A DNA stretch of 64,000 nucleotides. It comes from Gramella sp. MT6 (lineage in GTDB: Bacteria; Bacteroidota; Bacteroidia; Flavobacteriales; Flavobacteriaceae). The translations under genes were made by a program, and so were the position numbers. Below, in pieces: positions 1 through 8,507 of this stretch; the stretch's first letter is position 1; the number at the start of each line of letters is the position of its first letter. The stretch is from positions 2,940,501-3,004,500 of the forward strand of contig NZ_CP048410.1 of assembly GCF_019357415.1 (NCBI RefSeq), read 5' to 3'. Below the pieces are notes generated by a model. It was given only the letters and a program-made list of their open reading frames with translations. It searched no databases and was not told the origin of the DNA.

Positions 1-157
1 AGGCCTGGTAGATATGGTGATCTTCTTTAGAGACCCATTAGATAAACATCCCCACGAACCCGATATTTTTATGCTCATGAGGTTGTGTGATGTACACAAC
101 GTACCATTGGCAACAAACCCGGCTACTGCCAGGCTATTAATTCGAGGTTTGGAATAA
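1..157 (+). CDS. mgsA: Methylglyoxal synthase, C-terminal part (5' end outside window)
   Basis: Only the last 51 codons are present, read in frame from base 2 and ending in TAA at 155-157. Methylglyoxal synthase converts dihydroxyacetone phosphate to methylglyoxal plus phosphate, a bypass of lower glycolysis. The visible stretch carries the family's C-terminal signature: a hydrophobic strand followed by [15 protein letters not shown], then a short helix with [17 protein letters not shown]. This matches the FWDPL..PHDPDVKALLR...NIPVATN pattern of MgsA. The catalytic N-terminal half lies outside the window and cannot be checked. The stop codon directly abuts the stop of the convergent ridA gene, with no spacer. 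Confidence 0.88.
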   Translation, partial: GLVDMVIFFRDPLDKHPHEPDIFMLMRLCDVHNVPLATNPATARLLIRGLE

Positions 158-541
158 TTAGAATTTTACCGCGATAGCGCTAATTTCGACATTAACAAAT
201 TTCGGGAGGTTGGCAACCTCTACGGTTTCTCTGGCTGGAGCATTCTCAGAATCGAAATATCTGGAATAAACTTCGTTGATCCTTCCAAAGTTATTCATAT
301 CGCTTATAAAAATTGAGGTTTTTACAATATGATCCATAGTTAGACCGGCCTCGGTAATAATAGCTTTTAGATTCTCAAGAACCTGTACCGTTTCCTTTTC
401 CAGATCATCTGTAATTAGGTCACCGCTTTCTGGATCGAGGGCGATCTGTCCTGATACATATAGTGTATTTCCTGCAAATATTGCCTGGTTATAAGGACCT
501 ATTGGAGCAGGTGCATTTTTGGTTTGTATGATCTTTTTCAT
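158..541 (-). CDS. ridA: RidA family reactive-intermediate deaminase
   Basis: A 127-residue protein of the YjgF/YER057c/UK114 family. These are cytosolic trimers that hydrolyse reactive 2-iminobutanoate and 2-iminopropanoate, released by PLP enzymes such as threonine dehydratase, to the 2-oxoacids and ammonia. The whole family pattern is visible: an N-terminal APAPIGPYNQAI segment, the central LYVSGQIALDP, and the C-terminal PARETVEVANLPK with the conserved arginine that binds the substrate carboxylate, followed by VEISAIA. Length is typical. The gene converges on mgsA with no intergenic base. The ATG at 541 is the only sensible start. Assignment to RidA rather than a divergent Rid subfamily rests on the intact arginine. 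Confidence 0.93.
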   Translation of the reverse strand: MKKIIQTKNAPAPIGPYNQAIFAGNTLYVSGQIALDPESGDLITDDLEKETVQVLENLKAIITEAGLTMDHIVKTSIFISDMNNFGRINEVYSRYFDSENAPARETVEVANLPKFVNVEISAIAVKF

Positions 542-650
542 TTGTCTTATTTGAGTTTGTTAATATAAAATTTCTAGACTGAAATGGTTCTGAGATACTA
601 ATATGATGTTTGAGTTCTGAAAATTAGAAACTCATATTGCCAGTTGCAAA

Positions 651-3344
651 TTAAAGACGTCTGTCTGGAACTCTTCTCTTATCATACTTGATATCACTAA
701 GAACATTCGCTTTGATCCTTATTAAGAAGTTCCAGGACTTTCTATCCCCGAATGGCACCCAGCTAAAACTCATCATCCAGCTATTCAGGTCTCTTTGAAA
801 TCTAAGTTGCGTTGGGGTTACCCCATTATTTACTAGATCATAACCAGAGCTCACCCCAATTTGCCATTTTGGAGCCAGTTCTACGTTACCATTGAACATG
901 ATAGAATGCGCCGAGATCTCGCTTTGTCTTGCATTGTTAGAATAGTTCATAGAATAGGCGAGTCGCACATCCCATGGTATCTTATAGTTATACCAGCCAT
1001 TCTCATTCTCGGTTTCCTTTCCTTCAAAGGGATCATCATCAAATAACTCTCCATCTATTCCCATTCCTTTTCCGAATAGATCATCTGGTCTACCACCATT
1101 TCTATAGGTTTCATTATCCAGATCATCTGTATCTTCTTCGTCAGTTCCGTCAAAATCTTTACTTGAGAATGCATAGCCAAAGTTTACGCTACCATTGGTA
1201 AGTCTGAAGAGACTACCGCCATTTTCGATATTCAGCTTATCAATTCGCCTGTTGTTATTATTAAGGGCATAAATATCCAGGTTTCCACCAAAGTTGATAT
1301 CCAGTTTATTTTTTACAATAGGTATAGAACCACGAATGGCAATAGGGGACAATCTTAGCGAATCTCCAGCCAGGTTATAGCTGGTACTAACACTCAGGTT
1401 ATTTAAAAGGGTGATCTTCTTGGGATCTATAGCAGTACTGTCTTTATCTCTTACTTTAGCCTCGAAAGTATTACTTAAATTCAGCCCTATTGAACTAGAG
1501 AAATTCTGTCCGGGAGCTCCGTATAAAGTTCCATCAAACCTCGAATAATCCACCAGTTCTACGATATCTTCTGTATTGGGATTATCACGTTCATAAGAAT
1601 CATAATATCTATCAAAAGAGGGATTGATGTTATAGCTTACCGAAGGCCTCATCACATGCCTGATTGCCTGTATTTTCTTGTCTTTCCCGAAATTCTTCAG
1701 ACCATAAATTGTGGTACCTATACTAGCGTTAAAATTATAGGTTCTGTAAGCATCAAATCCGCTGATGGTATCAATTACCACATCATCGATCACGGGATCG
1801 TAATTTCTTTCAAAAGTTTTTGAAACCCAGGTCTCTTCGTAACTGGTTCCTGTACTAACACTTAAAAACTTAAAAATTTTAAAGTTGGTAGATAATGGAA
1901 TGGAATGCTGTGCTCCTAATCTCGCATCTCTGAACATTTCAGGTTTAAAGAACAAAGAATCCACGGTATTCATTTGGTTCTCTGCCCGTAGGTTATACTG
2001 AAGGTTGATATTCTGAAAAAATCCCTTTTTCGCTCCCCCCGCGGGTGCAAAAGGATAGATCCTAGACATGCTCAATTGAAGAGTAGGAAGACTTAGGTTA
2101 ATTTCCTGTGTTCTTGTATTCTGAGAGTGTCTTGCCGCCAAACTAAGGTTAACCTGTGGCTCTCCGGGAAAGGTTTTGCTATAAGAAACCGATGAACTTA
2201 ATGTGTTATTCAGATAATTCCCCTGGTTCGCCTGGTTGATCGATTCTGCATAATACTCGCTACTACCAAGGTTAACCGATGCTGAAAACCTGGAACTTGG
2301 GTTTGCCTTAGCATCCTGACTATGGCTCCATTGTATATTATATGAGGATCTTTCGCTGAAATCTGGAAATCCCCGCTCACTGTTGAATAACTTCTCATAT
2401 CGTACCCTGGCATTACCCCTATATCGATAACGCTTGGCATAATTTGAAGAAAATTCAAGTGTGTATGATCCGTTGGTATAATAACTTCCCAGGGTTAACA
2501 GGTCTACATAATCGCTTATAGCGAAATAATAACCTCCGTTCTGTAAATTATAACCATACTGGCTATCTCCGAAAGAAGGAATAATAAATCCGGACGTTTC
2601 TTCATCTGTAAGGGGGAAATATCCAAAGGGTAAACCTAAAGGTGTAGGCACATCTGCGATATACATATTAACCAGCCCCGTTACGATCTTTTTATCCGGT
2701 ACAAATTTTATCCTCCTGGCATAAAAGAAATATTCCGGATCATCAACATCTTCAGAAGTAGTGAACCGCACATTCTTCATGAAATAAACTGAATCATTCT
2801 CTCTTTTTGTGACCATTCCCTTTACATTGAATTCGGCTTCCTGTGTTCTTGAGTTATAGACAAGTGCCCTCTGGGAATCAAAATTAAACCTTATAGAATC
2901 TGGCTCTACTTTTCTTTGAGCCTGGGTGAAAATCGGTTTTTGAGAATATTCTCCAATAGAATCGGGTATCCCGTAGGCAAAAACTTCATTCCTTTCATTG
3001 TCAATAATAATTAGCCCGGCTTCAATGGTCATATCGCCATAAATGATCTTTGCCTCGTTATAGAGATACATTTTATTATCCTTAGGACTTAGGCGCATAT
3101 AATCCTTCGCAGTGTAGTTAACTACATCGGTTAAAAATTGTGGTTTTCCTACGGTATCGGTCTTTACTGTATCCTGAGGTTGGAGTTGTTTCGCGATCTC
3201 TTCAGAATCCATGGCAGGTGCTATGGAATCCTTTTCAGATCTTACAGGAATAGAGTTGGTTTCAACTTCCTGTGAATGAAGAACAACTGAAAAGAACAGC
3301 GTAAAAACGAAGCAAAAAAGAGTATTGGGGATATTTGTTTGCAA
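651..3344 (-). CDS. lptD: LptD-like LPS-assembly outer membrane protein
   Basis: An 897-residue outer-membrane protein of the Bacteroidota LptD type, expected to insert lipopolysaccharide into the outer leaflet. Residues 1-25 are a signal peptide (hydrophobic run, then LHSQ). A Ser/Thr/Asp-rich linker leads to an OstA/LptA-like beta-jellyroll at about 75-240, with repeating short strands such as KIIYGDMTIEAG. The remaining ~650 residues form a large beta-barrel with alternating aromatic residues and many Tyr/Asn-rich strands. An acidic loop near residues 735-790 (many Asp, Glu and Gly) is probably extracellular. No LptE gene is adjacent. Divergent transcription from the cell-wall amidase across a 136-bp region makes an envelope-biogenesis locus. 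Distant homology makes the name slightly less certain than the barrel assignment. Confidence 0.85.
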   Translation of the reverse strand: MQTNIPNTLFCFVFTLFFSVVLHSQEVETNSIPVRSEKDSIAPAMDSEEIAKQLQPQDTVKTDTVGKPQFLTDVVNYTAKDYMRLSPKDNKMYLYNEAKIIYGDMTIEAGLIIIDNERNEVFAYGIPDSIGEYSQKPIFTQAQRKVEPDSIRFNFDSQRALVYNSRTQEAEFNVKGMVTKRENDSVYFMKNVRFTTSEDVDDPEYFFYARRIKFVPDKKIVTGLVNMYIADVPTPLGLPFGYFPLTDEETSGFIIPSFGDSQYGYNLQNGGYYFAISDYVDLLTLGSYYTNGSYTLEFSSNYAKRYRYRGNARVRYEKLFNSERGFPDFSERSSYNIQWSHSQDAKANPSSRFSASVNLGSSEYYAESINQANQGNYLNNTLSSSVSYSKTFPGEPQVNLSLAARHSQNTRTQEINLSLPTLQLSMSRIYPFAPAGGAKKGFFQNINLQYNLRAENQMNTVDSLFFKPEMFRDARLGAQHSIPLSTNFKIFKFLSVSTGTSYEETWVSKTFERNYDPVIDDVVIDTISGFDAYRTYNFNASIGTTIYGLKNFGKDKKIQAIRHVMRPSVSYNINPSFDRYYDSYERDNPNTEDIVELVDYSRFDGTLYGAPGQNFSSSIGLNLSNTFEAKVRDKDSTAIDPKKITLLNNLSVSTSYNLAGDSLRLSPIAIRGSIPIVKNKLDINFGGNLDIYALNNNNRRIDKLNIENGGSLFRLTNGSVNFGYAFSSKDFDGTDEEDTDDLDNETYRNGGRPDDLFGKGMGIDGELFDDDPFEGKETENENGWYNYKIPWDVRLAYSMNYSNNARQSEISAHSIMFNGNVELAPKWQIGVSSGYDLVNNGVTPTQLRFQRDLNSWMMSFSWVPFGDRKSWNFLIRIKANVLSDIKYDKRRVPDRRL

Positions 3345-3391
3345 TGCTTTAAGTGCTATTTTTGTACGGATTGGCTTGCTTTTTGCAAATT

Positions 3392-3399
3392 CAAAATTA
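3392..3399 (-). promoter_or_regulatory. Putative -7 box for the lptD-like gene
   Basis: On the minus strand this reads TAATTTTG, an exact match to the Bacteroidota -7 consensus TAnnTTTG. It would give a leader of about 40 nt before the ATG at 3344. I see no clear TTG -33 element at the right distance, so only the -7 match supports it. Confidence 0.45.
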
Positions 3400-3480
3400 C
3401 ATATATTTTTTCAGCTGACTTTTGGGTGTGCAGGAAAAATAGTAATTAAAATATTCAACCTACTTAAGCGTTAGCTTTTT

Positions 3481-4605
3481 ATGAGAACGAACTTACTTAA
3501 ACTTTTCGTATTCACAACTTTTATATTTGGTCTTTCTATTCCTGCTATTTCAGCGGAAATTCCGCCTGAAAAAGAGGAGTTTGTAGTGGTGCTTGACGCC
3601 GGGCACGGGGGGAAAGACCCTGGAAACATGGGGAATGGATTCAAGGAAAAGGACATTGCCTTAAGTATTATTTTAAAGATAGGTCAGGCCCTTGAAAAAT
3701 ATGACAATATTAAAGTTGTTTACACCAGGAAGACCGATGTTTTTGTAGAATTATTTGAAAGAGGTCGCATAGCAAATGAAGCTAATGCAGATCTTTTTGT
3801 TTCGGTTCATTGTAATTCTCACAGTTCCCAGGCTTCAGGAACAGAAACTTTTGTTTTAGGTCTTAACCGTAATGAAACGAATTTCGAAGTTGCTAAAAAG
3901 GAGAACTCGGTGATCTACCTGGAGGAAAATTACGAAGTTACCTATGAAGGTTATGATCCAAACTCACCGGAATCTTTTATCGGGTTAACTATTATGCAGG
4001 AAGAATACCTTGATCAAAGTATACTTTTAGCAGATCTTGTTCAGAAGGAATTCACCAATGATCTTAAGAGAAAGAATAGAGGCGTGAAACAAATGGGACT
4101 TATTGTTCTTCATCAAACTTATATGCCTAGTGTATTGGTAGAAACAGGATTTCTTACCAACAACCAGGAAGGGCCTTATCTTAATAGTAGAAGAGGGCAG
4201 GATGACATGGCCAGAGCTATTACCAATGCTATTATTGAATATAGCGGTACTATAAATTTGGACCTTTTGGAAAGTATCGCCAAAGATCATCCAGTAGAAC
4301 ATCATGATTCCCCAGTGACTCCATCTTCCCAGATCTATGAAGATGTCACATTCAGAATTCAGCTGGCTGCCGGTTCTAAAAAAATTGATACCAAGCCGTA
4401 TAATTTTAAAGGACTAAGCAATATAGATCGTACCAAGGAAGGTAGTTTATATAAATATTACTACGGAGAAACTTCAGATTATTTAAAAATTCAGCAATTA
4501 CATCAGGAAGCGATAAAGAAGGGATACCCAACCAGTTATATCGTTGCGTTTAAAAACGACCAGAAGATAACGGTTAATGACGCGTTAAAATCTAAGCTTA
4601 AATAG
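3481..4605 (+). CDS. N-acetylmuramoyl-L-alanine amidase (Amidase_3) with C-terminal SPOR-like domain
   Basis: A 374-residue exported zinc amidase that cuts the bond between N-acetylmuramic acid and L-alanine of peptidoglycan, as AmiA/B/C do in cell separation. Residues 1-25 are a signal peptide ending in ISA. The Amidase_3 fold covers about 33-255, with zinc ligands H42 (LDAGHGGKDPG), E56 and H110 (VSVHCNSH) and the catalytic glutamate E221 in LVETGFLTN. A linker leads to a C-terminal segment from about 288 (VTFRIQLAAGSK ... YYYGETSDY ... GYPTSYIVAF) that resembles a SPOR domain binding denuded glycan. It is divergent from the lptD-like gene and 50 bp ahead of an MCE-domain gene. The ATG at 3481 gives an immediate signal peptide. 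Confidence 0.92.
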   Translation: MRTNLLKLFVFTTFIFGLSIPAISAEIPPEKEEFVVVLDAGHGGKDPGNMGNGFKEKDIALSIILKIGQALEKYDNIKVVYTRKTDVFVELFERGRIANEANADLFVSVHCNSHSSQASGTETFVLGLNRNETNFEVAKKENSVIYLEENYEVTYEGYDPNSPESFIGLTIMQEEYLDQSILLADLVQKEFTNDLKRKNRGVKQMGLIVLHQTYMPSVLVETGFLTNNQEGPYLNSRRGQDDMARAITNAIIEYSGTINLDLLESIAKDHPVEHHDSPVTPSSQIYEDVTFRIQLAAGSKKIDTKPYNFKGLSNIDRTKEGSLYKYYYGETSDYLKIQQLHQEAIKKGYPTSYIVAFKNDQKITVNDALKSKLK

Positions 4606-4628
4606 AACGGCTTTTATATATTTATTTC

Positions 4629-4636
4629 TAAATTTG
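4629..4636 (+). promoter_or_regulatory. Putative -7 box for the MCE-domain gene
   Basis: TAAATTTG matches TAnnTTTG exactly, 19 bp before the ATG at 4656. It would place the transcript start at about 4641 with a short leader, giving the MCE gene and the Fe-S genes after it their own promoter. No convincing -33 TTG is visible. Confidence 0.45.
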
Positions 4637-4655
4637 TGCGTATCCATTAAAATAC

Positions 4656-5615
4656 ATGCTTTTGAAATATTCCAGAGAGGTAAAAACTGCCCTGCTAGCT
4701 ATTATCGCAATAGTGATTTTAATTTTCGGTTATAGTTTTCTTAAAGGGGAAAATCTACTGGACAACAGTCGAACCTTTTACGCAGTATATGATGATGTTG
4801 AAGGTTTGTCTCCTTCCTCTGAAGTTACTATAAATGGTCTTAAAGTAGGGACCATCACCGGTATAGATTTTTTAAATAATTCAGGAGATCTTCTGGTAAC
4901 CTTTACCGTAAAGAATGATTTTCCATTTTCTAAAAGTAGCGAAGCTCTTATCTATGGAGGTAGTATAATTGGTGGGAAATCTTTGGCTATAGTTCCTAAA
5001 TATGATTCCGAGATGGGAGTCGCCAAATCTGGTGACACGCTCCAGGGTGATAAAGAAGAAGGAATTATGGAACTTGTGAATGACAGGTTAACACCCCTTC
5101 AGAAAAAACTGGAAAATACTATAGTAAGTGCAGATTCTATGCTTACGGCTATTACTGAGATCCTTGATGACTCTACTCGAAATAACATTAGAGGTACTTT
5201 CAAAAATCTTGATGCAACCGTTTCATCGTTCCAGGTAACTGCCAATGAATTACAAGGTATCGTTCAGGGGAATTCAGAAAAATTAGACAGAACTTTTACC
5301 AATCTCGATGAGATGTCTGGTAATTTTAATAAGTTTTCAGATACACTTTCTACTATGAACATTGGTAAGATCACAAATGATCTGGAGAAAGTGATCGCAG
5401 ACTTCGAAGATATTTCCGATAAACTGAATAATGGAGAAGGTACCGCCGCGAGACTTATTAATGATGACGCCGTGTATAATAATTTAGACAGGGCCACTAA
5501 ACAACTGGAAGAATTGCTACAGGATGTTAAACTGAATCCGAAGCGATATGTTCATTTTTCAGTATTTGGGAAAAACCCTGGTCCGTACGACGCTCCGAAA
5601 GATTCTTTAAAATAA
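4656..5615 (+). CDS. MCE-domain protein, MlaD-like lipid-transport component
   Basis: A 319-residue inner-membrane-anchored periplasmic protein. One N-terminal transmembrane helix (about 9-29, AIIAIVILIFGYSF) is followed by an MCE domain at about 38-115, with the typical YDDVEGLSPSSEVTINGLKVGTI and a later GGSIIGGKSLAI. The C-terminal half, roughly 135-290, is helical and heptad-rich, as in the tunnel-forming helices of MlaD hexamers. MlaD proteins bind phospholipid and work with an MlaE permease and MlaF ATPase in lipid trafficking. Neither partner is adjacent, which is common for this gene in flavobacteria. Placement next to lptD-like and amidase genes fits envelope maintenance. The substrate is not shown by the sequence. 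Confidence 0.85.
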   Translation: MLLKYSREVKTALLAIIAIVILIFGYSFLKGENLLDNSRTFYAVYDDVEGLSPSSEVTINGLKVGTITGIDFLNNSGDLLVTFTVKNDFPFSKSSEALIYGGSIIGGKSLAIVPKYDSEMGVAKSGDTLQGDKEEGIMELVNDRLTPLQKKLENTIVSADSMLTAITEILDDSTRNNIRGTFKNLDATVSSFQVTANELQGIVQGNSEKLDRTFTNLDEMSGNFNKFSDTLSTMNIGKITNDLEKVIADFEDISDKLNNGEGTAARLINDDAVYNNLDRATKQLEELLQDVKLNPKRYVHFSVFGKNPGPYDAPKDSLK

Positions 5616-5624
5616 CCAACCACC

Positions 5625-6965
5625 ATGCAAATCGTTGCCCAGATCCTTTTCATAATTGCCTTAGTGGCAGGAATTGGCTTTTTTGCCAGAAACATTAAAC
5701 GAGTAATCCGCAACCTGAAATTAGGGAAAGAAGTAGATCGCTCAGATAATCCCGGCGAAAGATTCGCGAAAATGGCTCGGGTTGCTATGGGTCAAAGCAA
5801 AATGGTGAAAAGACCTATCGCAGGTTTGTTACATCTCGTGGTATATGTAGGTTTTATCATAATCAATATTGAAGTTTTAGAAATTGTGATCGATGGTGTT
5901 TTTGGAACACATCGTATTTTTTCTTTCCTGGGAGGTTTTTACGACGTTCTGATATTTAGTTTTGAGATCCTTGCCCTTTTAGTATTCGTAGGAGTGATCC
6001 TTTTCTGGATTAGACGTAATGTGATCCATATAAAAAGGTTTTTGAGTAAAGAGCTTAAAGGCTGGCCTAAGAATGATGCGAACTACATCCTGTACTTCGA
6101 AATGGTGCTAATGATCCTTTTCCTTACCATGAATGCCGCCGACTATCAATTGCAATTAAATGGAGCAGATCATTATGCTTCTGAAGACGGTATTATGGGG
6201 AGTTTTCCTATAAGCCAGTATTTATTGCCGCTTTTAGATGGTCTAAGCAATGCTACCTTAATTATTATTGAAAGAGCAGCCTGGTGGTTACATATCCTCG
6301 GAATTCTATTTTTCCTTAACTACCTGTATTATTCAAAACATTTACATATCATCCTTGCTTTCCCGAACGTATATCTTTCTAAGTTGACTCCTCAGGGTGA
6401 ATTTGATAATCTGGAAGCGGTGAAGAAAGAGGTGGAGTTAATGATGGATCCAAATGCCGATCCTTTTGCTGCTCCTGCTGAAGGAGAAGATGAAGGCGAA
6501 CCTGAAAAATTTGGAGCTTCAGATATTTTTGATCTTAACCAGGTACAGCTTTTAAATTCCTATACCTGTACAGAGTGTGGACGTTGTACTTCAGAATGTC
6601 CTGCCAATCAAACCGGGAAGAAACTTTCTCCAAGAAAGATCATGATGGATACTCGTGACAGGGTAGAGGAAATTGGTGAGATCATCAATAAGAATGGGAA
6701 ATTTGAAGATGACGGTAAGCAATTACTGGATGATTATATTACCAGAGAAGAACTTTGGGCCTGTACAACCTGTAACGCTTGTGTAGAGGCCTGCCCTATA
6801 GGTATAGATCCACTTTCCATTATTCTGGATATGAGAAGATATCTGGTAATGGAACAAAGTGCTGCTCCAAACGAACTGGCTATTGCGATGACCAATATCG
6901 AAAACAACGGAGCACCATGGCCTTACAACCAGATGGATCGTTTAAACTGGGCGAAAGAAAAATAA
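5625..6965 (+). CDS. Membrane-anchored 4Fe-4S dicluster protein (HdrC/NarI-like)
   Basis: A 446-residue membrane electron-transfer protein. Five or six transmembrane helices fill the first ~250 residues (for example around 5-23, 67-90, 106-127, 151-170 and 215-235), with histidines inside helices (such as LLHLVVY and WWLHILG) that could ligate heme b as in NarI-like subunits. An acidic loop leads to a ferredoxin-like domain with two CxxCxxCxxxCP motifs: CTECGRCTSECP near residue 312 and CTTCNACVEACP near 384. The next gene, 35 bp downstream, encodes a CCG-domain protein, so the pair resembles HdrDE or GlpC-type modules that pass electrons to the quinone pool. The donor is unknown. It starts 9 bp after the MCE gene, suggesting co-transcription. 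Confidence 0.82.
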   Translation: MQIVAQILFIIALVAGIGFFARNIKRVIRNLKLGKEVDRSDNPGERFAKMARVAMGQSKMVKRPIAGLLHLVVYVGFIIINIEVLEIVIDGVFGTHRIFSFLGGFYDVLIFSFEILALLVFVGVILFWIRRNVIHIKRFLSKELKGWPKNDANYILYFEMVLMILFLTMNAADYQLQLNGADHYASEDGIMGSFPISQYLLPLLDGLSNATLIIIERAAWWLHILGILFFLNYLYYSKHLHIILAFPNVYLSKLTPQGEFDNLEAVKKEVELMMDPNADPFAAPAEGEDEGEPEKFGASDIFDLNQVQLLNSYTCTECGRCTSECPANQTGKKLSPRKIMMDTRDRVEEIGEIINKNGKFEDDGKQLLDDYITREELWACTTCNACVEACPIGIDPLSIILDMRRYLVMEQSAAPNELAIAMTNIENNGAPWPYNQMDRLNWAKEK

Positions 6966-7000
6966 ATTACGAATTAAAGAATAAGATAAAGATCAACGAT

Positions 7001-7792
7001 ATGGCAGATGCACTTAAGGTTCCAACAATGGCCGAATATATGGCGGAAGGCAAAAAACCCGAGGTTTTGTTCTGGGTTGGATGTGCCGGAAGTTTTGATG
7101 ACCGTGCAAAAAAGATCACTAAAGCTTTCGTTAAGTTATTACATCAAGCTGGAGTGGATTTTGCAGTTTTGGGAACCGAAGAAAGCTGTACTGGAGATCC
7201 TGCAAAAAGAGCGGGGAATGAGTTTCTTTTCCAGATGCAGGCAGCGACTAATATCGAAGTATTAAATGGTTACGAAATAAGAAAAGTAGTAACCGCCTGT
7301 CCTCACTGCTTTAATACCCTTAAAAATGAATATCCTGCTTTAGGTGGGAATTATGATGTGATGCATCATACCCAATTCCTTAAAGCTCTTCTTAACGAAG
7401 GAAGACTTAAGGTTGAAGGAGGAAAATTCAAGGGCAAGAAGATCACTTTCCATGATCCTTGTTATTTAGGGCGTGCCAACAACGAATATGAAGCTCCAAG
7501 AGATCTTCTTAGAAAGCTTGAAGTCGAGCTTGTGGAAATGCGAAAATGTAAAAAAGATGGTCTTTGCTGTGGAGCCGGTGGAGGACAGATGTTCAAGGAG
7601 CCGGAACCAGGGAACAAAGATGTGAATATCGAAAGAACTGAGCAGGCATTGGAAGTTGAGCCTGAGATCATAGCTGCTGGTTGTCCTTTTTGCAACACCA
7701 TGATGACAGATGGTGTTAAGAATAAAGAAAAGGAGGATAGCGTCGAGGTTATGGACGTGGCAGAGCTTATTGCCAACGCTGAAGATCTATAG
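7001..7792 (+). CDS. CCG-domain (Fe-S)-binding protein, HdrB/GlpC-like
   Basis: A 263-residue cytoplasmic protein with two cysteine-rich CCG domains, the motif that builds noncubane Fe-S clusters in HdrB and related oxidoreductase subunits. The first is spread over residues ~26-105 (FWVGCAGSFDD ... ESCTGDPAKR ... TACPHCFNT). The second begins at HDPCYLG near 150 and ends with GLCCGAGGG and AGCPFCNTM, an intact CX~31-38CCX~33-34CXXC pattern. The ATG at 7001 was chosen because an upstream in-frame extension runs back through the previous gene's coding region and has no start near that gene's end. It probably forms a complex with the membrane Fe-S protein encoded before it. The substrate is unknown. 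Confidence 0.85.
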   Translation: MADALKVPTMAEYMAEGKKPEVLFWVGCAGSFDDRAKKITKAFVKLLHQAGVDFAVLGTEESCTGDPAKRAGNEFLFQMQAATNIEVLNGYEIRKVVTACPHCFNTLKNEYPALGGNYDVMHHTQFLKALLNEGRLKVEGGKFKGKKITFHDPCYLGRANNEYEAPRDLLRKLEVELVEMRKCKKDGLCCGAGGGQMFKEPEPGNKDVNIERTEQALEVEPEIIAAGCPFCNTMMTDGVKNKEKEDSVEVMDVAELIANAEDL

Positions 7793-7875
7793 GAAAAATA
7801 AATTTTAAAATAAGAATTATTAAAGTCATTCGGATTTTTTCGTGACTTTTAGAATAACATCAATTTTTAATATAG

Positions 7876-7912
7876 AAGTTCTGCTGAAGCAATTTTAGCA
7901 GAACTTTTTTTT
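7876..7912 (+). terminator. Rho-independent terminator after the Fe-S gene pair
   Basis: An inverted repeat AAGTTCTGCT ... AGCAGAACTT, with an 11-nt loop, is followed by a run of T. It ends the mlaD-like/Fe-S transcript. The 229-bp gap 7793-8021 also holds a weaker AAAGTCA/TGACTTT pair near 7823 and the promoter of the next gene. Confidence 0.8.
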
Positions 7913-7964
7913 GATCAATATTTATCTATGATAAAAGGAAATATCAAAAGTTAAATCACGGTAC

Positions 7965-7999
7965 TATATTTGAGCTGTGGGCTAAATAAATTAGATTTG
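7965..7999 (+). promoter_or_regulatory. Putative Bacteroidota promoter for the 8022 operon
   Basis: TTG at 7970-7972 and TAGATTTG at 7992-7999 are separated by 19 bp, matching the TTG-N17-23-TAnnTTTG layout. The TTG lies inside a second exact -7 box, TATATTTG at 7965-7972, so two overlapping promoters are possible. The proximal one gives a leader of about 18 nt before the ATG at 8022. Confidence 0.6.
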
Positions 8000-8021
8000 T
8001 ACAAAATCAATATTAGCCTTT

Positions 8022-8507
8022 ATGTTAGTACCTTTTGATAGCCTGGCCGATAGCTCCAGAGTATGGATTTATCAGGCCAACAGGTCTTTTACCGAAGAAG
8101 AAATTCAGGAAATTTCTAAAAAACTGGATCTCTTTATTGAGAAATGGACCGCTCATGGTGCAGATCTCAAAGCTTCTTACGAAATTAAATACAATCGTTT
8201 TATAACTATAGCCCTGGACCAGCAACTTAATGCCGCTTCAGGATGCTCTATAGATGCTTCTGTGCAGTTCATTCAGCAACTGGAAAAGGAATACAATGTA
8301 GATCTACTTGATAAAATGAATGTATCCTATAAACAGGGAGAATTCATCGCTTATAAAAGTTTAACCGATTTTAGAAAAATGGCCAAACAGCGTGCGGTTT
8401 CCCCGAATACTATAGTCTTTAATAACCTGGTAAATAATAAGGCCGAATATCTTTCAGACTGGGAAGTTCCGGCGTCTGAAAGTTGGCATAAACGATTTAT
8501 GAATTAA
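8022..8507 (+). CDS. Conserved hypothetical protein, 161 residues
   Basis: I recognise this as a small cytoplasmic protein found in many flavobacteria. It is sometimes called an ABC transporter ATPase, but no Walker A, Walker B or signature motif is present, so that name is not supported. The sequence is mixed alpha/beta: a start with WIYQANRSFTEEEI, a predicted helix, then IALDQQLNAASGCSIDASV, a line reminiscent of small redox or cofactor-binding folds with a single exposed cysteine. No signal peptide or membrane segment is seen. The stop overlaps the ATG of the NagZ-AmiE gene by one base (TAATG), so the two are translationally coupled. The function is unknown. Confidence 0.75.
   Translation: MLVPFDSLADSSRVWIYQANRSFTEEEIQEISKKLDLFIEKWTAHGADLKASYEIKYNRFITIALDQQLNAASGCSIDASVQFIQQLEKEYNVDLLDKMNVSYKQGEFIAYKSLTDFRKMAKQRAVSPNTIVFNNLVNNKAEYLSDWEVPASESWHKRFMN

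Noticed and set aside
6779..7000. An upstream in-frame extension of the CCG protein into the previous gene
   Set aside because: It would overlap the conserved C-terminus of the 4Fe-4S protein by 187 bp, and the extension has no similarity to the family. The ATG at 7001 gives a normal-length protein.
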